Notes under the pieces: model-generated
Seen by the model: the letters and a program-made list of their open reading frames with translations, nothing else
Database searches by the model: none
Told to the model about the DNA's origin: nothing
Made by a program: the position numbers and the translations under genes
In this document: piece by piece, positions 6,420 to 12,688 of the stretch
How the letters are laid out: each line of letters starts with the position of its first letter
Numbering within the stretch: position 1 is the stretch's first letter
Source: RGIG4074 sp964459165
Lineage (GTDB): Bacteria; Bacillota; Clostridia; Christensenellales; Borkfalkiaceae
Direction: 5' to 3'
Assembly (NCBI GenBank): GCA_964459165.1
Contig: CAYWKM010000033.1
Location: 1-19,102 of the forward strand
Length of the DNA stretch: 19,102 bases

Positions 6420-8541
6420 TGTCGCTTGCCTCCTTTCCCCTTCCGTCTTCTTCGTCGTTTTCGTCTAAGAAAGTATCTACTTTATTGAAATTTGCAAAAC
6501 GAGCGAGAAATTCTTTTCTGCCGTCCACTTTGTCGCCCATGAGCTTGGAGATCGTCTTATCCGCTTCGGCGGCGTCCTCGACGGTCACTTTGGTGAGGTT
6601 GCGGGTGAGCGGATTCATCGTCGTCTCCCAAAGCTGATCGGCGCTCATTTCGCCCAATCCCTTATAACGCTGTATTTGAAAGCCTTTCCCCACTTTTTTC
6701 TTTTTTATTTCGAGCTCGGCGTCGTCGTAAGCGTATTCTTCCACATTCCCCTTATAAACCTTATACAGAGGAGGCATACCGATATACAAGTGTCCCTGAT
6801 TTACCAGATCTCTCATATAACGATAGAAGAAAGTGATGAGGATGCAGCGGATATGATATCCGTCGGGATCGGCGTCGGATAAAATAATGACTTTATCGTA
6901 ATTGATTTTGTCGACGTTGAAATCGTTGCCGAGTCCCGCGCCGACGGCGGAAATAATCGATTTGATCTCGTCGTTCTGCAAAATCTGATCCAGACGCTTT
7001 TTTTCCACGTTTAAAGGCTTCCCCCTCAAAGGAAGAATTGCCTGCGTCTGTCTCACCCTCGCCTGTTTCGCCGTGCCGCCCGCGGAATCCCCTTCCACGA
7101 TGAACATTTCATTCAATTCGGACTTCTTTCCGGAGCAGTTCGCAAGCTTCCCCACGAGCGTAAGATTTTCAATGCTGTTTTTCGCCCTCGCGGTATCTTT
7201 GGCTTGACGGGTTGCGACGCGTACCTTCGCCGCGCCCTGCGCCTTCTTCATGATTTCTTCGAAAGCCTTCTTACCGCCGCGCTCGTTGAGAAACGCTTTC
7301 AACCCCTCGATCGTGACGCTCTCGACGGGAAGGCGGACTTCGGGATTGCCGAGCTTCGTCTTGGTCTGTCCCTCAAATTGGACGTTCTTCATCTTAACGG
7401 AGAGAACGGCAGTGATTCCCTCGCGGAAGTCCTCGCCGAGAAAATTGGGGTCTTTATCCTTTAAATATTTATTTTCCCTCGCGTAATCGTTGAGAAAGCG
7501 GCAAAGTCCCGAACGAAAACCCGCCTCGTGATAGCCGCCTTCCGGCGTAGGAATGTTGTTGACGAAGGAAGAAAGATTTTCGGTGAAATCGGAGGTGTGC
7601 TGAATGGCAAACTCGACGACGATACCGTTATTTTCCCCTTTATAGTAAATGGGCGCGGAGTAAAGAGCCGTCTTTTCTTCGTTCAGGTACTTGACGAAGT
7701 CGCTGATTCCTCCGTCGTATTTATACACCTCCCGAAAGGGCTCTCCGTCTCCTTCATCGACGCTCCGTTCGGAAAGATCCGGTTGGACGGGAGAAATTTC
7801 CCGCTCCTCGTCCCGCTCTTCTCGGACGACTTCTTCGCTCTCCGAGGAGGACGACATTCCGGAACGAAAAAATTCTTCCATCGTGACGCGCTCGTCGATG
7901 AGCGTAATTTCCACTCCCTTATTGAGAAAAGCAAGTTCCTGCAAACGGAGCTTTACCGTATTCAACGAAAAATCCGTTTCGCTGAATACGGTCTTGTCCG
8001 GTTTAAATCGAATAAAAGATCCCTTTTTTCTCGTTTTTACCTTGGTATCTAAAAGAGGGGCTTCGGGAACGCCGGACTCCGTCTTTTTCTTTTTGGGATT
8101 GTAAAAAGAGTGAAAGCGCATGGAATAGACGGTTCCTTTATAAACCTCTACTTCGAGCCATTCGGAAAGCGCGTTCGTTACCGACGCGCCTACGCCGTGC
8201 AGACCGCCCGAATAAGCGTAATTATGCTCGTCGAACTTACCTCCCGCATGAAGCTGTGTGAATACGACCTGAACGCCCGATACTTTCATCTTCGGATGGA
8301 TATCGGTGGGAATCCCCCTGCCGTTATCTTCGACGGAAGCGCTGCCGTCCTTATAAAGGGTAACTTTTATTTTATTGGCGAAACCGTTCGCCGCCTCGTC
8401 GATCGCATTGTCAACGATTTCCCAAAGGATATGATGCAGCCCCTTAGCGCCCGTCGAACCGATGTACATACCCGGACGCAGACGCACTGCGTCAAGTCCT
8501 TCCAAAACCTTGATGTCGCCCGCATTATATTTTGATGCCAT
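6412..8541 (-). CDS. parE: Type IIA topoisomerase subunit B, probably topoisomerase IV ParE
   Basis: ATPase subunit partnering the downstream ParC. GHKL ATPase domain: Glu41 and Asn45 in EIVDNAIDEA, EDNGRGIP (71-78), GGLHGVGASV (112-121). Transducer domain with the QTK loop GQTKTKLGN (391-399). TOPRIM: EGDSAGG (483-489) and DADPDG (556-561), keeping the three metal-binding Asp residues. C-terminal QRYKGLGEMSADQLWETTM (624-642). At 709 residues it is longer than the roughly 640-650 usual for Bacillota; much of the excess is a Ser/Glu/Asp/Arg-rich stretch at about 228-270 within the transducer. The normally strict KQGRDR reads KQARVR. ParE is preferred over GyrB because of the partner's features and because no dnaA/recF neighbours are present. 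GAGGA precedes the ATG; the gene has its own promoter. Confidence 0.87.
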   Translation of the reverse strand: MASKYNAGDIKVLEGLDAVRLRPGMYIGSTGAKGLHHILWEIVDNAIDEAANGFANKIKVTLYKDGSASVEDNGRGIPTDIHPKMKVSGVQVVFTQLHAGGKFDEHNYAYSGGLHGVGASVTNALSEWLEVEVYKGTVYSMRFHSFYNPKKKKTESGVPEAPLLDTKVKTRKKGSFIRFKPDKTVFSETDFSLNTVKLRLQELAFLNKGVEITLIDERVTMEEFFRSGMSSSSESEEVVREERDEEREISPVQPDLSERSVDEGDGEPFREVYKYDGGISDFVKYLNEEKTALYSAPIYYKGENNGIVVEFAIQHTSDFTENLSSFVNNIPTPEGGYHEAGFRSGLCRFLNDYARENKYLKDKDPNFLGEDFREGITAVLSVKMKNVQFEGQTKTKLGNPEVRLPVESVTIEGLKAFLNERGGKKAFEEIMKKAQGAAKVRVATRQAKDTARAKNSIENLTLVGKLANCSGKKSELNEMFIVEGDSAGGTAKQARVRQTQAILPLRGKPLNVEKKRLDQILQNDEIKSIISAVGAGLGNDFNVDKINYDKVIILSDADPDGYHIRCILITFFYRYMRDLVNQGHLYIGMPPLYKVYKGNVEEYAYDDAELEIKKKKVGKGFQIQRYKGLGEMSADQLWETTMNPLTRNLTKVTVEDAAEADKTISKLMGDKVDGRKEFLARFANFNKVDTFLDENDEEDGRGKEASDNG

Positions 8542-8574
8542 GAAATCCTCTTTTATTTTTATTCTTCTTCCTAT

Positions 8575-8603
8575 ATCTTACGCTTTTTTCGTAAATTTGT
8601 CAA
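8575..8603 (-). promoter_or_regulatory. Sigma-A-type promoter of parE-parC
   Basis: Minus strand: consensus -35 TTGACA (8598-8603), 17-bp spacer, -10 TAAGAT (8575-8580). The spacer contains most of a small dyad, TTACG-7-CGTAA (8578-8594), which also touches the -10. The predicted leader is about 25-30 nt. It lies directly after the upstream HAD gene, with no terminator between, so read-through from helD is possible. Confidence 0.8.
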
Positions 8604-8639
8604 ATGCGGAAAAATTTTCTTTCTCTTTTGCGTCAAAAA

Positions 8640-9329
8640 CTACTCGCGCTTTAAAATTTCAATGATCTCTTCATAGGAATCCGCCCGATAACAGATTGTC
8701 GGCGACTGAGGGACGGGTCTATGAAGGGGATTAAACCATATGCTTTTAAGTCCGCTCGCGTTCGCCGCCGCGATATCGGAGGAAAGCCCGTCGCCGATGA
8801 CGATCGTTTTATCCTTATCAAAAGCGGGAATATGCGCAAAGACGTACTCCATGTAGCGGATATCCGGCTTATCGTAACCGACCTGCTCGGAAATAAACCA
8901 GCCTTTGACGTATCGTTCCATATGAAATTTGTTCATTCTTCCCGTCTGCGTAGCGGTAAATCCGTTGGTGATGACGTACGTATCGCCCATCTTTTGCAGC
9001 TCTTCCAAAAAGAGATCGGCGCCCTCTATAAAAACGGAGCATTGGCTGAGATTCTTCACATAGGTATCGTTGAGCGTTTTGTCGTCGAAATCGATTTGCA
9101 GCTCTTTCAGGATGCTGCTGAAACGGAGCGCAATCAACTGTTCCCGCGAGATTTCCTTGCGCTCGAGCCGCTTCCAAAGAGAATCGTTGATCCTCTTATA
9201 CACGGAACGATATTCCTCTTTATACGAGATTCCGCATTCCTCGAAGGACTGCTTCAAAGCGAGTCCGAACGCCTTTTGAAAATCGAAAATCGTATCGTCG
9301 GCGTCGACGAGAAAGGTATGATATTTCAT
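8640..9329 (-). CDS. HAD-superfamily phosphatase, YjjG-like (noncanonical) pyrimidine nucleotidase
   Basis: A cytosolic haloacid-dehalogenase phosphatase of 229 residues. Motif I is DADDTIFDF (9-17; nucleophile D9, acid/base D11). Motif II is ITNG (120-123; Thr121), motif III is Lys154 in YDKPD, and motif IV is IGDGLSSD (178-185; D180 and D185). A helical C1 cap lies between motifs I and II. DADDTIFDF plus the overall layout resemble the YjjG group, which dephosphorylates noncanonical pyrimidine nucleoside monophosphates (dUMP, 5-halo-dUMP); substrate assignment is inference. AGGAGG precedes the ATG and lies inside the last codons of helD. The gap to the helD stop is 1 nt, so the two are co-translated. 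Alternative: another small-molecule HAD phosphatase of the same subfamily. Confidence 0.85.
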   Translation of the reverse strand: MKYHTFLVDADDTIFDFQKAFGLALKQSFEECGISYKEEYRSVYKRINDSLWKRLERKEISREQLIALRFSSILKELQIDFDDKTLNDTYVKNLSQCSVFIEGADLFLEELQKMGDTYVITNGFTATQTGRMNKFHMERYVKGWFISEQVGYDKPDIRYMEYVFAHIPAFDKDKTIVIGDGLSSDIAAANASGLKSIWFNPLHRPVPQSPTICYRADSYEEIIEILKRE

Positions 9330-9330
9330 A

Positions 9331-11715
9331 TTATCCTCCTATGACGGCAAGGCTCATTAAAGCTCTCGTATAAGCGACATATTTTTCATTCGGAGTCATT
9401 TCCTCGTCGTCCACCGCCACGGCGGAAAATTCAAGCCCCTTGCTCTCGTAAACCGTCATGACGTTTATCTTCGTCTTGGATATTTTGCCCGTTTCGCTCA
9501 GAATATTATAGCTCTTGCGGGCGTAGCGGTCGATATATTTCTTTTTGGCGATAATCGCCTTTAACCCGTTTACGTCGCGGAAGAAAGAGGCGAGTCCCCT
9601 CGGTTTCACGCGCTTGACCTCGGGTCCGTCGAATCCGATCGAACGCATATCCGCGTCGAGCGTTTCCGAAACGAAATCGACGATTTGATTGGTGTTGCGA
9701 TAATTCTGATTGAGGAGATAGACGGGATAATCGAAACACTCCCGCCATGTTTCGACGCCGCGGAAGGGGGTGATCCTCTGCTTTAAATCGCCGAAGACGT
9801 TGAAAGAAGCCGTCTTGTTAATCATTTTCAAAAGGGCGTACTCATTGGACGAAATATCCTGCCCTTCGTCCACAAAGACCAACGAGTATCGCAACGGCAG
9901 ATCTTCTCCTAAGAGTCCCAAAATCATACAGACCGAGTATGCGTCCGTTTCGACGAGCCCCTTGCCCAAAACGCCGAAATTCGTCTTTGCCTTTTTGACG
10001 GTGTTCTTATAAAAAAACCGCAGGAAATCCATAAAGGATTCGCATTTGCCAAGGTCGACGAAATTTCTTTCTCCTCGAAGCGCCTCGTAAAAATCGGAGA
10101 AGACGGCGCAATCGTCGCCGATTGCCGAAACCTTGACGGAGATTTCGTCGATCTCTTTCAGGAGCTCCTCCCTCCTCCGTATGCGATCGATATAAGTAAA
10201 AAATTCTTTATCTCCGGCATAATATCTATAACGCTTGAGATCGGCGAGTTCTTTTTCTACGAGCGTCTTTAAGCTTTCGAGATCGCTACGAGCGTTCCCG
10301 ATCACCGTTCGGTAATTGCGCACGACGAAAGAGGAGCTTTTATAAAAACCGACGAGCTGTTTGTAAAAGTAGCTTTGATTTTCCGATCGTTTGCTTCCAA
10401 GCGTCTTGGAGAAAAATTCCTCGACGCTCTGAATACAGCTCATAAACTCGCGGAAGGGCTTCGTGTAATAGATTCCTCCCTCCGCCTTCTCTTTGATTTC
10501 GCCGAGGACGGTACGACGGATTCGGAGGGAAGCGTTCTTAATATCATTGTAATTCTCGTTCTGAAGACGACAACATTTGATAATTTCGTCGATAACGTCT
10601 CTGCATTCCTCGCTCGTAAGCATACCGTGGACGCTGTCGTAAACCTTATCGAGCGTTTTCGTTATATCCTTGACGAACGCGGGCGAATAGATGTAACGGA
10701 GATATTCTTCCGTTTCGACAATTGCGGGATTGATTTTCTTTTTTATATCCAGTCCGAGTTTTAAAAGAATCTCGTTAAAATAATCGCTCAGCGTGACGGT
10801 GCGGACTTTTTCGAGTTCGAGCGCCGTAGCGAGCTCGTCGATGAAATCGTTAAAAGAATTGCTGGGCGTGATGAGGAGAACGTCGCGCGATTTCAGCTCC
10901 TCGTTGTTATACATCAGATAGCTGAGCCGATGCAAAAGAACCATCGTCTTTCCGCTGCCCGCGCATCCCTGCAATATAAAATTATCGCGTTCGGGCAACG
11001 TAATCAGCTCGTATTGCTTTTCCTGAATGGTTTCGATAATATCTTTGACTTCCTGTTCCTCTTTGCGGTTCTTGATGATGCTGCGCAAATACGGGTCGAA
11101 AATAAGCTCCTCGTCCCGCCCGGCGATTTCTTCTTGAGAAAGATAATCCTTTAAAGAGAGATATTCGTTTTTGAAATCGACGACTTTACCGTTTTTCGTT
11201 CGGATCGCACGGCGGAGAATCGTCTTATAATCATATTCGTTGACGCTGAAAAAAATCTTGCTTTTCTGATAATATCTCCTTGCAAGCGGCGCGCGCCAAT
11301 CGATGATTTCCAGCTTTTCCTCCCCTTTTTTTCCGATGTAATAGCTGTTGTATCCTTCGACGTTATCGATGAGATCCATACGAGCGAAATACGGCTCTTC
11401 GAAAAAACATTTAAAGGAATCTATTTTATTTTTCAGCTCTTTCATTTTGTCGTCGATTGCGACGATTTCCGCGTAATGGGAAGCGCCGTAATCCTCCGAC
11501 TGCAAAATCTTCTTATTTTCGGACAGTTCCTTGATTTTCAACTTCAACGGATTGATATAAGCGACGCGAAGCATAAGCATGACGTTGGAAATGTGACTGT
11601 TCTCGTAGGAACGTTGCGCATTTTCATCGAGCAGAGACAAAAACCACTCTTTACTTTCCGTTTTTTGGGGAGCAATGGCTTTTTTGAGTTGTTCATATAG
11701 ACGTTCTTGTTTCAT
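9331..11715 (-). CDS. helD: HelD-like UvrD/SF1 motor, RNA polymerase recycling factor
   Basis: ATP-driven protein that in Bacillus removes stalled RNA polymerase from DNA. 794 residues (B. subtilis HelD is about 774). N-terminal helical, probably coiled-coil arm (about 1-105), then HelD hallmarks EEPYFARMD (106-114), YYIG (125-128) and DWRAP (139-143). Helicase motifs: Q-motif region ETIQEKQ (228-234), Walker A GCAGSGKT (250-257), Walker B VFVDEGQD (613-620), GDLKQRITPFRG (642-653), NYRN (671-674), MTVYESKGLEF (753-763) and AYTRAL (781-786). The long helical insert between Walker A and B (about 310-600) is a HelD feature, distinguishing it from UvrD, PcrA and Rep. The protein ends eight residues after the last motif. 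Its own Shine-Dalgarno is poor, and an 8-codon open frame ends on its ATG. Heads a two-gene unit with the HAD phosphatase. Confidence 0.88.
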   Translation of the reverse strand: MKQERLYEQLKKAIAPQKTESKEWFLSLLDENAQRSYENSHISNVMLMLRVAYINPLKLKIKELSENKKILQSEDYGASHYAEIVAIDDKMKELKNKIDSFKCFFEEPYFARMDLIDNVEGYNSYYIGKKGEEKLEIIDWRAPLARRYYQKSKIFFSVNEYDYKTILRRAIRTKNGKVVDFKNEYLSLKDYLSQEEIAGRDEELIFDPYLRSIIKNRKEEQEVKDIIETIQEKQYELITLPERDNFILQGCAGSGKTMVLLHRLSYLMYNNEELKSRDVLLITPSNSFNDFIDELATALELEKVRTVTLSDYFNEILLKLGLDIKKKINPAIVETEEYLRYIYSPAFVKDITKTLDKVYDSVHGMLTSEECRDVIDEIIKCCRLQNENYNDIKNASLRIRRTVLGEIKEKAEGGIYYTKPFREFMSCIQSVEEFFSKTLGSKRSENQSYFYKQLVGFYKSSSFVVRNYRTVIGNARSDLESLKTLVEKELADLKRYRYYAGDKEFFTYIDRIRRREELLKEIDEISVKVSAIGDDCAVFSDFYEALRGERNFVDLGKCESFMDFLRFFYKNTVKKAKTNFGVLGKGLVETDAYSVCMILGLLGEDLPLRYSLVFVDEGQDISSNEYALLKMINKTASFNVFGDLKQRITPFRGVETWRECFDYPVYLLNQNYRNTNQIVDFVSETLDADMRSIGFDGPEVKRVKPRGLASFFRDVNGLKAIIAKKKYIDRYARKSYNILSETGKISKTKINVMTVYESKGLEFSAVAVDDEEMTPNEKYVAYTRALMSLAVIGG

Positions 11716-11738
11716 ACCTTTCCGCTTTTCGGCGTCAT
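11712..11738 (-). other. Possible 8-codon leader peptide overlapping the helD start
   Basis: Minus-strand ATG at 11738 opens MTPKSGKV, whose TGA overlaps the helD ATG as ATGA. It lies within the predicted 50-nt helD leader. Its own ribosome site is weak (AAAAAAGG about 14 nt upstream), so it may be chance; the exact stop-start overlap is what makes it worth recording. Confidence 0.3.
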
Positions 11739-11774
11739 GAATAAGGACAAAGCCTTTTTTAAGCCGATTATCTT

Positions 11775-11803
11775 ATTATACACAAAAGAACACGCATAGT
11801 CAA
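11775..11803 (-). promoter_or_regulatory. Sigma-A-type promoter of helD-HAD
   Basis: Minus strand: -35 TTGACT (11798-11803), 17-bp spacer, -10 TATAAT (11775-11780). The spacer ends in TGTG just before the -10, resembling an extended -10. Predicted start about 11768, leader about 53 nt. Confidence 0.88.
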
Positions 11804-11883
11804 CAGGAATAGGGAATTTTTTTCCGCAGAGAAAAATCCCGCAAAAAAATATGCGAACCGACCAAAAAGGAAAAATGCGTAAA

Positions 11884-11911
11884 AAAACAACCGGCAATCA
11901 CCGGCTGTTTT
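11884..11911 (-). terminator. Terminator of the rubrerythrin gene
   Basis: Minus strand: AAAACAGCCGG, loop TGATTG, CCGGTTGTTTT (one G-U pair), followed by TTTACGC, so that the T tract runs out of the stem. It lies 19 nt beyond the rubrerythrin stop and upstream of the helD promoter. Confidence 0.85.
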
Positions 11912-11929
11912 ACGTCGTACGATATACGA

Positions 11930-12457
11930 TTAAGAATTGAAATATCTCTTGAGAAGCCCTTTGAACCCTGCGCCGTGACGAGCTTCATCCTTAGCCATTT
12001 CATGAACGGTATCGTGGATAGCGTCATAGCCGAGCTGTTTCGCTCTCTTCGCAAGCTCAAGCTTTCCTGCGCAAGCGCCCGTTTCGGCGTCCGCTCTGAG
12101 CTCAAGATTCTTTTTCGTGGAATCGGTTACTACCTCGCCGAGAAGCTCGGCAAATTTAGAAGCGTGATCCGCTTCTTCATAAGCGTATCTCTTATAGGCC
12201 TCGGCGATTTCGGGATAGCCCTCTCTCTCGGCGACTCTCGCCATGGCGAGGTACATACCGACTTCGGTGCATTCTCCCTGGAAGTTTTCTCTTAACCCTT
12301 CCATGACCTGTTGATCTTCCACTCTGCCGTCGCCTACGTGATGCTCGCAAGCAAAACCTTCGCCCTCTTCAACGGGAACGAACGTCCTGGCGTGACAAAC
12401 GGAACATTCTACTGCATCATCGGGCTCGAGAGAGCCGCAAACCGCACATCTTTTCAT
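11930..12457 (-). CDS. Reverse-type rubrerythrin (NADH peroxidase-like), oxygen and peroxide defence
   Basis: Non-heme di-iron protein that reduces peroxide in anaerobes. 175 residues. The N-terminal rubredoxin-like knuckle has four Cys (4, 7, 18, 21) in CAVC and CSVC. A ferritin-like four-helix domain follows: ENFQGECTEVGMYLA (57-71) with E62 and E65, YEEADH (93-98) with E94, E95 and H98, Glu125, and HEMAKDEARH (152-161) with E153, E158 and H161. Rubredoxin before ferritin is the order of the clostridial reverse rubrerythrins, opposite to classical Rbr. An in-frame ATG at 12490 would add 11 residues but falls at the predicted transcription start; ATG 12457 puts the first Cys at residue 4 and has AGGAG upstream, though 11 nt away. 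Monocistronic. Similarity to clostridial peroxide-reductase proteins is known family behaviour; activity here is inferred. Confidence 0.93.
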   Translation of the reverse strand: MKRCAVCGSLEPDDAVECSVCHARTFVPVEEGEGFACEHHVGDGRVEDQQVMEGLRENFQGECTEVGMYLAMARVAEREGYPEIAEAYKRYAYEEADHASKFAELLGEVVTDSTKKNLELRADAETGACAGKLELAKRAKQLGYDAIHDTVHEMAKDEARHGAGFKGLLKRYFNS

Positions 12458-12468
12458 AACAATTTTAA

Positions 12469-12473
12469 CTCCT
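12469..12473 (-). promoter_or_regulatory. Shine-Dalgarno of rubrerythrin with unusually long spacing
   Basis: Minus-strand AGGAG is 11 nt from the ATG at 12457, longer than the usual 5-9. No other start codon lies between it and the ATG in frame. A TTG lies between them but opens onto TGA after two codons. Confidence 0.6.
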
Positions 12474-12498
12474 GAATTTATTTTAATCAAGTGTGTTT

Positions 12499-12527
12499 AT
12501 TATAGCACAAATGAGATTGAATATCAA
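12499..12527 (-). promoter_or_regulatory. Sigma-A-type promoter of rubrerythrin
   Basis: Minus strand: -35 TTGATA (12522-12527), 17-bp spacer, -10 TATAAT (12499-12504). The -35 lies in a 13-bp dyad ATTGA-TAT-TCAAT (12516-12528) that could be an operator. It does not match the B. subtilis PerR box as I know it. Predicted start about 12492. Confidence 0.87.
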
Positions 12528-12624
12528 TATTTTTTTATCCGTTTATTGTTCATTTTTATTTATGGATTCCGAGGAAGCCGAAGCGAACGCTATAATATAC
12601 GCTTAATTGACTGATCACGGAAAA

Positions 12625-12650
12625 ACCGACGGAAAGAGTTTTCCGTCGGT
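12625..12650 (-). terminator. Terminator of the ABC transporter operon
   Basis: Perfect 11-bp stem (ACCGACGGAAA / TTTCCGTCGGT) with a 4-nt loop, followed on the minus strand by TTTTTCCG. It starts 38 nt past the permease stop. Confidence 0.92.
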
Positions 12651-12688
12651 AAACGCAATACGTTACGCTTCGCTCGCCGATGAAAAGT

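Noticed and set aside
7528..8052. Plus-strand open frame of 174 codons opposite parE
   Set aside because: Antisense to conserved ParE sequence, no ribosome site or promoter, no recognisable domain.
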